DNA of 64,000 nucleotides from JAUSIF01 sp040901465 (GTDB lineage Bacteria > Pseudomonadota > Alphaproteobacteria > Rhizobiales > Xanthobacteraceae). Below are positions 43,153-51,116 of this stretch, piece by piece; position 1 is the stretch's first letter; every line of letters begins with the position of its first letter. Under the pieces are notes generated by a model, which did no database searches, was not told the origin of the DNA, and saw nothing but the letters and a program-made list of their open reading frames with translations. A program made the translations under genes and the position numbers. Where the stretch lies: contig JBBDYN010000002.1 in assembly GCA_040901465.1 (NCBI GenBank), positions 1 through 64,000 on the forward strand, written 5' to 3'.

Positions 43153-43917
43153 ATGGCTAAGTTCGAACGTGAGACCCATTCGATCAACGGCGTGAAGACG
43201 GTCGTCTATTCCGCTGGTCACGGCGAGCCGATCGTGTTCTTCCACGGCGGCGGCACGGTCGACGGCTTCGATTTCGCCGAGCCTTGGACCAGCAAGTTCC
43301 GGGTGATCGTCCCGTATCACCCGGGCTTCGGCGAATCCGGCGACGACACGACCGCGACCCACCCGCATGATTACGTCATGCATTATCTCGAGCTGTTCGA
43401 CGTCTTGAAGCTTGATCGCTTCAACCTCGTCGGCCTGTCGATGGGCGGCGAGATCGCCGCCCGCTTCGCGAGCGAGCACGGACACCGCGTCAAGAAGCTT
43501 GTGCTGATCGGACCGATGGGCATCATCGATCCCCAGCATCCGATGGTCGACCTGATGGCCGTACCTGGCGACCAGGTACTCGGGTTCCTCGTCTCCAACC
43601 TGGACGTCCTACTGAAGCGGCTGCCCGAGAACCCCGGGCTCGACTTCATGGCCGAGCGTTATCGCGAGGCGACGACGTACGCGCGGCTCTATTGGGAGCA
43701 CCCGGGCGATCCGAAGTTCATGCGCTACCTGCATCGCATCAAGATGCCGACGATGATTGTCTGGGGGGACGAAGACAAGCTCATCCCGGTCGAACATACC
43801 GAGATGTGGCGCAAGTTCATTCCAACCGCGGAGATCAAGATCTACAAGGGCGCGGGGCACCTCGTGCACCTGGAAAAGCCCGAGGCGGTGGAAGCCGTGG
43901 GCAATTTCTTCAGCTGA
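43153..43917 (+). CDS. Alpha/beta hydrolase
   Basis: This 254-residue protein has the catalytic triad in standard order: oxyanion region FFHGGGTVDG, nucleophile Ser in NLVGLSMGGEIAARF, Asp in IVWGDEDKLIP, and His in GAGHLVHLEKPE. The cap region between strands 6 and 7 is helical. Candidates are esterase, lactonase, or meta-cleavage-product C-C hydrolase. It sits directly after an LLM oxygenase and before a Liv operon, which points to hydrolysis of an oxygenated or ester intermediate. The substrate is open. Confidence 0.92.
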   Translation: MAKFERETHSINGVKTVVYSAGHGEPIVFFHGGGTVDGFDFAEPWTSKFRVIVPYHPGFGESGDDTTATHPHDYVMHYLELFDVLKLDRFNLVGLSMGGEIAARFASEHGHRVKKLVLIGPMGIIDPQHPMVDLMAVPGDQVLGFLVSNLDVLLKRLPENPGLDFMAERYREATTYARLYWEHPGDPKFMRYLHRIKMPTMIVWGDEDKLIPVEHTEMWRKFIPTAEIKIYKGAGHLVHLEKPEAVEAVGNFFS

Positions 43918-44131
43918 ACACGCGAATCGGGCGCAATCGGCCCGACGTATGTCGGAACGGTACTATGGAATGACGGCTGCGTTCATCGGCGGCCGTACGC
44001 GGGGGATGTAAAATTGCGGCTGGCGAAGCCGGGAAGTGGCAACGTTTCGCGGCCAACAACAAGAGCGTCAGTGCCCGGCGCCTACAATAGACTCGGGCAA
44101 ACAATTGGACATGCTTCGGGAGGAAATGGAT

Positions 44132-45346
44132 ATGGATAGAAGAACATTTGTGAAAGGCAGCGCCGCGCTCGTCGGTGCCGCCACACTGCCGACCGTTTAC
44201 GCGCAGGCGCAGGCACCGGACAAGCTTCGTTTCGGCTACGCGATCACCCTCTCGGGCCCGCTGGCGCCGGGCGCGGACTCGACCACCGTGTCGAATTACA
44301 AGCTCTGGGCGAAGCGCACCAACGATGCCGGCGGCGTCGCGCTGAAGAAGTTCAACAAGAAGGTGCCGGTCGAGCTGGTTGCGTACGACGATCAAGGCAA
44401 GCCGGACGAACTGCTCAAGCTCGTCGAGCGTCTGATCCAGCAAGACAAGGTGGACATGGTGCTGAGCCCCTATGCCACGCACATGAATCTGGCGGCGGCG
44501 CCGATCGTCAACAAGAGCGAGTACCCGGTGATCATGACCACCGCCACCACCAACAAAACCTACGAGTTGGGTCCGCGGTGGCCGTATGCGTTCTGGAACA
44601 TCTCGCAGCCGAAGGAGTCGACGGAGCCGCTGGCGAAGGCGCTGGCCGAGCTGAAGAAGCAGGGCAAGATCAAAGGTCGCGTCGCCACCGTTCATCCTTC
44701 GGTCGAGTATGGCGTGGAGATGAACTCGGCGTTTCTCGACGAGGCGAAGAAGGCCGGGCTCGAGGTCGTGATCACCAAGACCTACCCGTTCGGCGCTTCG
44801 GACCTGCAACCGGTCATCCGCGAAGTGATGGCGACCAATCCGGACGCCTTCCTCGCCTTCAGCTATCCGCCCGACACCTTCATGCTGACCGAGCAGGCCA
44901 CGATCGTGGGCTTCAACCCGCAGCTCATGTACGTGGCGATCGGCGGCGTGTTCCCGACCTACAAGGGCAAGTTCGGCAACAAGGTGAATGGCATCTTGGC
45001 CTACGGCGGCGCCGATCCGAAGACGCCCGGAATGGACGAGTACGCCAAGGCCCACAAGGCCTTGTTCAACCGCGATTACGAAGCGGGTGGGGTGCAGGTG
45101 TATGCCGCCCTTCAGTTCACGCAGCAGGCGATCGAGCAGGTCGGCGAGATCGATCGCAAGAAGATCCGCGACGTGATGGGCGGCAGCACGTTCAAGACCA
45201 TTTGGGGCGACATGAGGTTTGCGAAGCAGATCAACGCAAATCCCTGGTCCGTCTCCCAATGGCAAAATGGTGAACTCGTAGCCATCGCCCCGACCGACAA
45301 GCCCGGCGCCAGGCCGCTTCAGTTCCCGAAGCCTGCGTGGTCGTGA
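44132..45346 (+). CDS. Liv-type ABC substrate-binding protein with Tat-like signal
   Basis: The protein has 404 residues from MDRRTFVKGSAALVGAATLP. The RRTFVK motif followed by a hydrophobic stretch and AQA is a twin-arginine signal, so export is probably as a folded protein. The mature start LRFGYAITLSGPLAPGADST is typical of Peripla_BP_6. ATG 44132 lies 8 bases after GGAGG; upstream in-frame ATGs are too close to or before that site. It heads the second Liv operon and is followed by a 13-bp hairpin. The ligand may be an aromatic acid handled by the genes at 38.4-43.9 kb. Confidence 0.93.
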   Translation: MDRRTFVKGSAALVGAATLPTVYAQAQAPDKLRFGYAITLSGPLAPGADSTTVSNYKLWAKRTNDAGGVALKKFNKKVPVELVAYDDQGKPDELLKLVERLIQQDKVDMVLSPYATHMNLAAAPIVNKSEYPVIMTTATTNKTYELGPRWPYAFWNISQPKESTEPLAKALAELKKQGKIKGRVATVHPSVEYGVEMNSAFLDEAKKAGLEVVITKTYPFGASDLQPVIREVMATNPDAFLAFSYPPDTFMLTEQATIVGFNPQLMYVAIGGVFPTYKGKFGNKVNGILAYGGADPKTPGMDEYAKAHKALFNRDYEAGGVQVYAALQFTQQAIEQVGEIDRKKIRDVMGGSTFKTIWGDMRFAKQINANPWSVSQWQNGELVAIAPTDKPGARPLQFPKPAWS

Positions 45347-45372
45347 CGGAACAGTGATGGTCGGTTGAATAC

Positions 45373-45403
45373 CGGGTCAGGCCGAGGAACTCGGCCTGAC
45401 CCG
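45373..45403 (+). terminator. 13-bp hairpin between binding protein and permease genes
   Basis: CGGGTCAGGCCGA-GGAAC-TCGGCCTGACCCG is perfectly paired and followed by TTCGTTTG. It sits 26 bases upstream of the livH-like start in the operon, like the hairpin at 25555-25585. A partial terminator or mRNA-stabilising element is inferred. Confidence 0.85.
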
Positions 45404-45428
45404 TTCGTTTGTTGCCCAGGGGGCTGGC

Positions 45429-46298
45429 GTGATTCTGTTCGAAGTATTTCTCAATGGCCTGCTCCTCGGCGGGACGTACGGGCTGATCGCGCTCGGCCTG
45501 AACCTGCAATACGGCGTGGCGCGGATTCTGAATCTCTCCTACGGCGAGTTCTTCATGGGCGGCGCGTTCACCGCCTTCTTCACGATCATGCTGTGGAAGT
45601 TCAATCCGCTGCTGAGCATGTTCATCAGCATGCCGATCGCGTTCGCGATGAATTGGCTGATCTACCAATGCCTGATGATTCCGCTGGTCCGCCGGGCGCC
45701 GAACCAGGATGCGCTCGACGCCGACGTCGTGCTCGTCACTTTCGGCCTGTTTTTCGTGTTTCAGGGCCTGGCGCTGGTGAATTGGAGCGGCGATCTGCGC
45801 GGCTACAGCTTCCTCTCGACGGGCGTGCCCGTGCTCGGCGCGACGGTCGCGCTGAATCGGGTGCTCGCCTTCTTCGGCGCCTGCGCGCTGGCGTTCGCGC
45901 TGTTCCTCGTGCTGCGTCACACGCGATTCGGCGCAGCCTTGCGCGCCGTCACGATCGATCCGGTCGCAGCGAGCCTGGTCGGAGTGGATGTGCGGAAATT
46001 TTCCGCACTTGCGTTCGCGGCCGGCGGCGCGCTAGCCGCCGCTTCCGGCATGCTGGTCAGCACGTTCATCTCCTTCAGCTCCACCATCGGCGTCGAATAC
46101 ACGCTGAAGGCGCTGATCGTGGTGATTATGGCCGGCGTCGGCCGCGTCACCGGAACGCTCGCCGCCGGCCTTCTGCTCGGCGTCGTGGAATCGCTCGGCG
46201 GTTACCTGGTCGATCCCGGCCTGACCATCGCGATCAATTTCGGTCTGTTCATGCTCATCCTCTTGTTGCGCCCGACGGGATTGTTCACCCGTGCTTGA
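45429..46298 (+). CDS. livH: Liv-type permease, LivH-like
   Basis: This 289-residue membrane protein starts with GTG after AGGGGGCTGGC. It has LLGGTYGLIALGLNLQYGVA at the N-terminus and LNLSYGEFFMGGAFTAFF. The central region VTIDPVAASLVGVDVRKFSA and IVVIMAGVGRVTGTLAAGLL fit the BPD_transp_2 family. It overlaps the LivM-like gene by 8 bases. It is the first membrane subunit of the second Liv operon. Confidence 0.93.
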   Translation: MILFEVFLNGLLLGGTYGLIALGLNLQYGVARILNLSYGEFFMGGAFTAFFTIMLWKFNPLLSMFISMPIAFAMNWLIYQCLMIPLVRRAPNQDALDADVVLVTFGLFFVFQGLALVNWSGDLRGYSFLSTGVPVLGATVALNRVLAFFGACALAFALFLVLRHTRFGAALRAVTIDPVAASLVGVDVRKFSALAFAAGGALAAASGMLVSTFISFSSTIGVEYTLKALIVVIMAGVGRVTGTLAAGLLLGVVESLGGYLVDPGLTIAINFGLFMLILLLRPTGLFTRA

Positions 46299-47244
46299 GC
46301 TGCTCCAAAGTCACTGGCGGATCGGCGCGCTGATGGCACTGGGCGCATTTATTCTCGCGCTCGTGCCTTTTTACGCCTCGAGCTACGTGATCTCGATCTT
46401 CATCGTGTTGTACGCGAACATCGCGCTCGCGACCGCCTGGGCGTTCTTTTCGGGCACCACGCGCTATATCTCGCTCGCCACCGCCGCGTTCTTCGGGGTC
46501 GGCATCTACGCATTGGCGATCACGCACGTCTATGTCCCGGTCCCCCTGGCGCTCGTGGCCGCGGCAGTCGTGGGATTCCTCGTCGCCCTCGTGGTCGGCC
46601 TCTCGACCCTCCGCCTGCGCGGCGTGTACTTCGTCGTCTTCACGTTCGGCCTCACCGAGCTTGTCCATCAGGTCCTCAACTGGTGGGAAATCAAGATCAA
46701 TAAGACGGTGTCGCGCTACATTTTCACCGACGTATCCAATGTGAGCATCTACGAAACGCTATTGGCGCTCGCCTTGATCACAATCGTGGGAAGCTGGTTC
46801 GTGAGCCAAATTCGGCTTGGCTTTGCCTTGCGTGCCATCGGCGAGGACGAAACGGTAGCGCGGCACACCGGCGTCAACACCACCCGCGTCAAGGTGTTGT
46901 GCTTTGCGCTCTCGGCGTCGGTGATGGCGCTGGTCGGCGCGGTGCTCGCGCTGCGATATCCCTATATCGATGCGACCATCGCCTTCAACAACTCGTGGTC
47001 GTTCCAGGTATTGATCGCGGCCCTGCTCGGCGGAGCGGGCCGCGCCTGGGGTCCGGCCGTCGGCGCGATTCCGCTGGTGCTGCTGTCCGATTTTCTTGCC
47101 GGCACCTTCCCGCATCATTTTGGCATCGCACTCGGGCTCTGCTTCGTGGTGATCGTCTATTTCCTGCCCGGCGGCATCGCGCGGCTCGTGGAACGGCTCT
47201 ATCACTCCTGGCGCCTGCAGCAGGCACGGACGGGAGTGCACTGA
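46291..47244 (+). CDS. livM: Liv-type permease, LivM-like
   Basis: This 317-residue membrane protein has AWAFFSGTTRYISLATAAFF, the LivM-type motif with TRYISL in place of the common GQISLG, then STLRLRGVYFVVFTFGLTEL. Near the C-terminus is LIAALLGGAGRAWGPAVGAI. The GTG start overlaps the livH-like stop; its own stop overlaps the next start (TGATG). The altered motif still fits the family and may reflect substrate range. Confidence 0.92.
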   Translation: MLELLQSHWRIGALMALGAFILALVPFYASSYVISIFIVLYANIALATAWAFFSGTTRYISLATAAFFGVGIYALAITHVYVPVPLALVAAAVVGFLVALVVGLSTLRLRGVYFVVFTFGLTELVHQVLNWWEIKINKTVSRYIFTDVSNVSIYETLLALALITIVGSWFVSQIRLGFALRAIGEDETVARHTGVNTTRVKVLCFALSASVMALVGAVLALRYPYIDATIAFNNSWSFQVLIAALLGGAGRAWGPAVGAIPLVLLSDFLAGTFPHHFGIALGLCFVVIVYFLPGGIARLVERLYHSWRLQQARTGVH

Positions 47245-47987
47245 TGGCGGGCGCTGAACCGATTCTCAGTATTCGCGGGCTGCGCAAGGCGTTTGGCGGA
47301 TTGGTCGCTGTCCGCGACATTTCCTTTGACATCCCGCAGGGGACGATCATGGGCCTAATCGGGCCGAACGGCTCCGGAAAGACGACCGTCCTCAATCTCA
47401 TCACTGCGGAATTAACCGCGGACAGCGGTTCGGTGCTCTTACAGGGCAAGGAAATTCTCGGAGCCCAATCGTTCGAGATCTGCCGCTCGCGCATCGCCCG
47501 CACCTTTCAGATCGTGCGCGTGCTGCCGAATATGACGACGCGCGAGAATGTCATGCTAGGCCGCATGTTCGGAGCCGAACCGACCGGGCCGATGGCGGCC
47601 GGCCACGATGCCGATGTTCTGCTCGAGCGCGTCGGCATGGCCGGCCGGGCAGGGCTCTTCGCATCACAGTTGACCTATATCGACCAGAAGCGCGTCGAAC
47701 TCGCCCGCGCCCTTGCTACGCGGCCGCAATTGCTGCTCCTCGACGAATGGCTTGCCGGCCTAAATCCGACCGAGCTTCGGATTGGTATCGAATTAATTCA
47801 CCGAATTCGAAGAGAAGGCATTACTATTGTGATGATCGAGCACGTCATGGAGGCCATTCGGGCGCTCTGTGATAGGGTCGTGGTCATGAACGCGGGCGAG
47901 CGAATTGCCGAAGGAACGTCGGACTCTGTGCTGTCCGATCCGGAAGTGATGCACGCCTACCTTGGGGCCGACGATGCTGCGGCTTGA
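47244..47987 (+). CDS. livG: Liv-type ATPase, LivG-like, with variant Walker B
   Basis: This 247-residue ATPase has Walker A GPNGSGKTT, Q-loop ARTFQIVRVL and IEHVM after the switch. The signature region is LTYIDQKRVELAR in place of LSGGQ. Walker B reads LLLLDEWLAGLNP, with DEW where DEP is usual, though the catalytic Glu is kept. These changes are seen in some LivG-like proteins and need not abolish activity. The partner LivF-like ATPase starts 14 bases before its end and has canonical motifs, so the pair may have one strong and one weak ATP site. Confidence 0.92.
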   Translation: MAGAEPILSIRGLRKAFGGLVAVRDISFDIPQGTIMGLIGPNGSGKTTVLNLITAELTADSGSVLLQGKEILGAQSFEICRSRIARTFQIVRVLPNMTTRENVMLGRMFGAEPTGPMAAGHDADVLLERVGMAGRAGLFASQLTYIDQKRVELARALATRPQLLLLDEWLAGLNPTELRIGIELIHRIRREGITIVMIEHVMEAIRALCDRVVVMNAGERIAEGTSDSVLSDPEVMHAYLGADDAAA

Positions 47988-49011
47988 GCACATCAGCGTT
48001 GCTTACGGCAAGCATGAGGCATTGCACGATGTCACGCTCGATGCCGACGCCGGCCGCACGACGGTCATTCTCGGCGCGAACGGCGCGGGCAAGACGACGC
48101 TTCTGAAAACCGTTGCCGGCCTCGTGCATCCGCGGCCAGGCGGTCGGATCATGTTTGATGGACAGCCGATCGAGAACGTGGCGCCGCACAAGATCGTCGC
48201 CGCTGGTATCGCGCTCGTCCCCGAAGGCCGTCGCCTTTTTGGCGAGATGACCGTGGTCGAAAATCTTCGCCTCGGCGCCTACACGGAGCATGCTCGGGCT
48301 GACGAAGAAGTGCAGCTGGAACGGATGTTGCAGCTGTTCCCGCGGCTCGCCGAGCGGCGCAGCCAGCTCGCCAAGACTATGAGCGGCGGAGAGCAGCAGA
48401 TGCTCGCGATCGCGCGCGCATTGATGTCCGAGCCAAAAATCTTGCTGCTCGACGAGCCTTCGCTCGGTCTCGGCCCGCGCTTGGTTAAGGATTTGTTTTC
48501 TGTTCTGCGTGCAATTACGCAAGCTGGGCAGGCCGTGGTGCTCGTCGAACAGAACGTGCATCAGAGCCTGCGGCTTGCGGATCGAGTCCACGTCCTGGAA
48601 AATGGCCGGATTGTAAGGTCCGGTTCGCCCGCGGAAATCGAAGAAGACAAGGTAATTCAGCAGGCTTATCTCGGCCTTGAGAGTGAGCGTCCAATGGCGA
48701 TTCAAGTTGAGACCGCGAAGGGCAGTGGCGGCGGCTTCTATAACCCGACCGCGCGCTCGGTGACCGCGCAGCCGGCCGGCGCGCCCAGCGCGAAGAACAG
48801 CGAGGCTGCACCGGCGCGCCGTGCCGCGAACTTCAACGGTTCCGGCGGCGGGTTCTACAATCCTTTCGCCCGCTCGGTTCCGGTCGAAAAAAAGTCCGCG
48901 CCGGCACCCGAGGAAAAACGCCCGACCCCGCCGGCGCGACGCGCCGAAAGCGCGAAGGACGCCGGTGGGTTCGTGAACCCGCAGGCGCGCTCCGTCTCGG
49001 GCCGGTCGTAA
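47974..49011 (+). CDS. livF: Liv-type ATPase, LivF-like, with a repeat-bearing C-terminal tail
   Basis: This 345-residue protein has a normal LivF domain in residues 1-235: Walker A GANGAGKTT, signature MSGGEQQM, Walker B LLLDEPSLGLGP, and VEQN. It is followed by about 105 extra residues rich in Ala, Pro, Ser and Arg. The tail has three copies of a motif: GSGGGFYNPTARSV (about 250-263), GSGGGFYNPFARSV (about 289-302) and DAGGFVNPQARSV (about 329-341). Copies 2 and 3 are preceded by ARRA. LivF normally ends near 235-240. The tail looks disordered with short linear motifs, perhaps a docking or membrane-attachment element. ATG 47974 is preferred to TTG 47962. The reading is in frame with no stop between, so it is a real fusion. 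Confidence 0.93.
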   Translation: MLRLEHISVAYGKHEALHDVTLDADAGRTTVILGANGAGKTTLLKTVAGLVHPRPGGRIMFDGQPIENVAPHKIVAAGIALVPEGRRLFGEMTVVENLRLGAYTEHARADEEVQLERMLQLFPRLAERRSQLAKTMSGGEQQMLAIARALMSEPKILLLDEPSLGLGPRLVKDLFSVLRAITQAGQAVVLVEQNVHQSLRLADRVHVLENGRIVRSGSPAEIEEDKVIQQAYLGLESERPMAIQVETAKGSGGGFYNPTARSVTAQPAGAPSAKNSEAAPARRAANFNGSGGGFYNPFARSVPVEKKSAPAPEEKRPTPPARRAESAKDAGGFVNPQARSVSGRS

Positions 49012-49018
49012 GTCGGCG

Positions 49019-50626
49019 CTATTTCTTGTTACGCATCACGTGATAGCTGAGTTCGCCGGGGTCCTTGAGGTCTGGGACCTTCCAACCGTCGAGGTCGTAT
49101 TCGGCCATGCACTGCTCGGCGAAGCCGGTGAGCTGCGCCGCCCGTCCGCTCGCCTGCGCCCCGAACAGCACGTAGCGGCGGATCTCCTCCGACGAGCCCC
49201 CGTAATTGATCTCGTACAGCTCGTGCCGTCCCCCGAACTCCGTGCCGATCGAGTCCCATAGGAGCTTCAGGAGTTTCGCCCGGTCCACCGCCGTGTACCC
49301 GTTCGAGCCCCGCATGTACTTGTCGATATAGGGCCGGATCTCCGGGTTCTTGAAGTCGCGGTTCGACGACGTGAGGAAGATCAGCCCCGACGCCACCGTC
49401 TGCTCGATGATGTACTTGATCTTCGTGTAGGCCATGTTGGAGAGCACGTGGTAGGCGCTGCCCGGCTCGATGTCGGGGAGGAGATAGTCCCCGGTCCAGG
49501 GCTTCGGGTTCTTCACCATCGCCTCGGTGAGCCCCCAGAACATGTTGCGCCACACCAAGACCTCGCCCACGTTTGCCTGCACCCCGCGATAGTCCTTGGT
49601 GCCGGCCGCCTCCACGGCCTTGAGAAGCAGTCCCGCGATGAAGTCGAGCTTGATCGCGAGCCTGGTGCACGCGTGCACGAACAGCCTTGGCAAAAACCCC
49701 GTGCGCGGGAAGAAGTTGTTCGCCTTGTCCATGTCCCCATAGACGAACACGTTTTCCCACGGCACCAGCACCTTATCCATGATCAGGACCGCGTCGTTCT
49801 CGTCCAGCCGCGATGACAAGGGATAGTCGAACGCGCTCCCCATCGCCGTCGACGTCATCTCGTAGGACGTGCGGCAGATGAACTTCACCCCCGGCGCTCC
49901 GGTCGGGATCATGAAGATCGCGGCAAAGCTCTTGTCGCCCACCGGGATCAAGCCATGGTGCGCGATGAACGTGTAGTTCGTCAGCGCCGAGCCCGTGGCC
50001 ACGACCTTGGCGCCGGACACGATCAGCCCCGCGTCCGTCTCCTTCTCCACGTGCACATAGACGTCGCCCACCTTCTCCGGCGGCAGGTTGCGGTCCACCG
50101 GCGGGTGGATGATTGCGTGATTGACGAAGGGAACCCGCTCCTGGCTGAACTGGTACCAGCGCTTGGCATTCTCCTGGTACGGCGCGTAGAAATCCACCGT
50201 CGCGCCCAACGTCGCCAGGAACGATCCCTTGTAGTCCGGCGCGCGCCCGAGCCAGCCGTAACAGAGCTTCGCCCATTCCGCGATCGCGTCGCGCCCCTTC
50301 ACGAGTTCCTCCGGCGTCTTCGGCGCCTTGAAATACGCCTGCGTCACGCCTCCATTGCCCGTGTCCGTCGGCACCATCAACTTGTCGCGGTGCTTCGGAT
50401 CGTGCATCGCGTCGTACAACCGCGCCACCATCCGCGCCGTGTTCCGGAACGCCGGGTGCGTCGTCACGTCCTTCACCCGCTCGCCGTAAATGTAGATCTC
50501 CCGGTCGTCGCGCAGCGAATCCAGATACTCGTCCCCGTTCATCGGCCGCGTGAACCGGACCTTGCCCGTGGACTCGGGCCTTGCCGCGTAGGCAATCTGG
50601 TCCTCGCGCGCTGCGCCTTTCGACAT
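49019..50626 (-). CDS. 4-hydroxyphenylacetate 3-hydroxylase (HpaB)-family oxygenase
   Basis: This 535-residue flavin-dependent hydroxylase of the HpaB/HpaH type uses FADH2 from a separate reductase to ortho-hydroxylate phenols. Family blocks are RPMNGDEYLDSLRDDREIYI and YGERVKDVTTHPAFRN near the N-terminus, then VSGAKVVATGSALTNYTFIA, and PWENVFVYGDMDKANNFF. ATG 50626 follows GGGAGGGTGCGAGTC; a GTG three codons upstream sits on that site and is rejected. It is convergent with the tailed livF (7-base gap) and divergent from the third Liv operon. No HpaC-type reductase was found in the window. Pyrrole-2-carboxylate or chlorophenol hydroxylation are alternatives. Confidence 0.92.
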   Translation of the reverse strand: MSKGAAREDQIAYAARPESTGKVRFTRPMNGDEYLDSLRDDREIYIYGERVKDVTTHPAFRNTARMVARLYDAMHDPKHRDKLMVPTDTGNGGVTQAYFKAPKTPEELVKGRDAIAEWAKLCYGWLGRAPDYKGSFLATLGATVDFYAPYQENAKRWYQFSQERVPFVNHAIIHPPVDRNLPPEKVGDVYVHVEKETDAGLIVSGAKVVATGSALTNYTFIAHHGLIPVGDKSFAAIFMIPTGAPGVKFICRTSYEMTSTAMGSAFDYPLSSRLDENDAVLIMDKVLVPWENVFVYGDMDKANNFFPRTGFLPRLFVHACTRLAIKLDFIAGLLLKAVEAAGTKDYRGVQANVGEVLVWRNMFWGLTEAMVKNPKPWTGDYLLPDIEPGSAYHVLSNMAYTKIKYIIEQTVASGLIFLTSSNRDFKNPEIRPYIDKYMRGSNGYTAVDRAKLLKLLWDSIGTEFGGRHELYEINYGGSSEEIRRYVLFGAQASGRAAQLTGFAEQCMAEYDLDGWKVPDLKDPGELSYHVMRNKK

Positions 50627-51116
50627 GACTCGCACCCTCCCTGTGGCTTTCAGCCTTGCCGAACTGAGCGCCCGTCCAATCTTTTGATTGTGCTCGAATT
50701 TCGAGCCGGCTTCTTCATTCGGTTCGCATCAACGATACGGACTCGGGTTTGCCAAGGCAACGGGATTCGGGGGGATCGGAATTCGCAGTTAACCCTGTGC
50801 GCCAATGTGCGGACGGCTCTCAGATACGGCACCGTTCGGCACGAATATCCGTCCATTCACCGGGTGGCTTTCCGTCCATCAAATCCCGGTTTTGTTATGC
50901 CGACGCTCTCGTTCGCCTCTGGTGTACCAGAAGCGCGCCAACATTGGGCATGATCCCAGCGTTTCCGCACGTCGCCGCATGGCCAAAAGTTGACACCGGA
51001 TTGGCTCTCCCCGACAATTCGCGCGGCCGAAAAAGCGAAGGAATTCCAACTTCGAGCCATTCATAGGGCCCGCAAATTTCGCGCAGTTTCCGCGGGACCC
51101 GCCGGGAGGAAAGCCA
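50627..51116. other. Divergent intergenic region, 490 bases
   Basis: The region between the HpaB-type gene and the third Liv operon holds a 15-base palindrome at 50692-50706. The ribosome-binding site GGGAGGAAAGCC lies just before 51117. No coding sequence was recognised. Its length is enough for two promoters with separate control. Confidence 0.55.
50692..50706. promoter_or_regulatory. Palindrome upstream of the HpaB-type gene
   Basis: GCTCGAA-T-TTCGAGC is perfect, 66 bases upstream of the HpaB-type start. It is a likely operator; the regulator is not identified. Confidence 0.5.

Noticed and set aside
41949..43187. 412-codon minus-strand frame
   Set aside because: Lies opposite a clear LLM monooxygenase; Arg/His-rich shadow typical of high GC.
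43910..45265. 451-codon minus-strand frame
   Set aside because: Antisense to the Tat-exported binding protein with good motifs on the plus strand.
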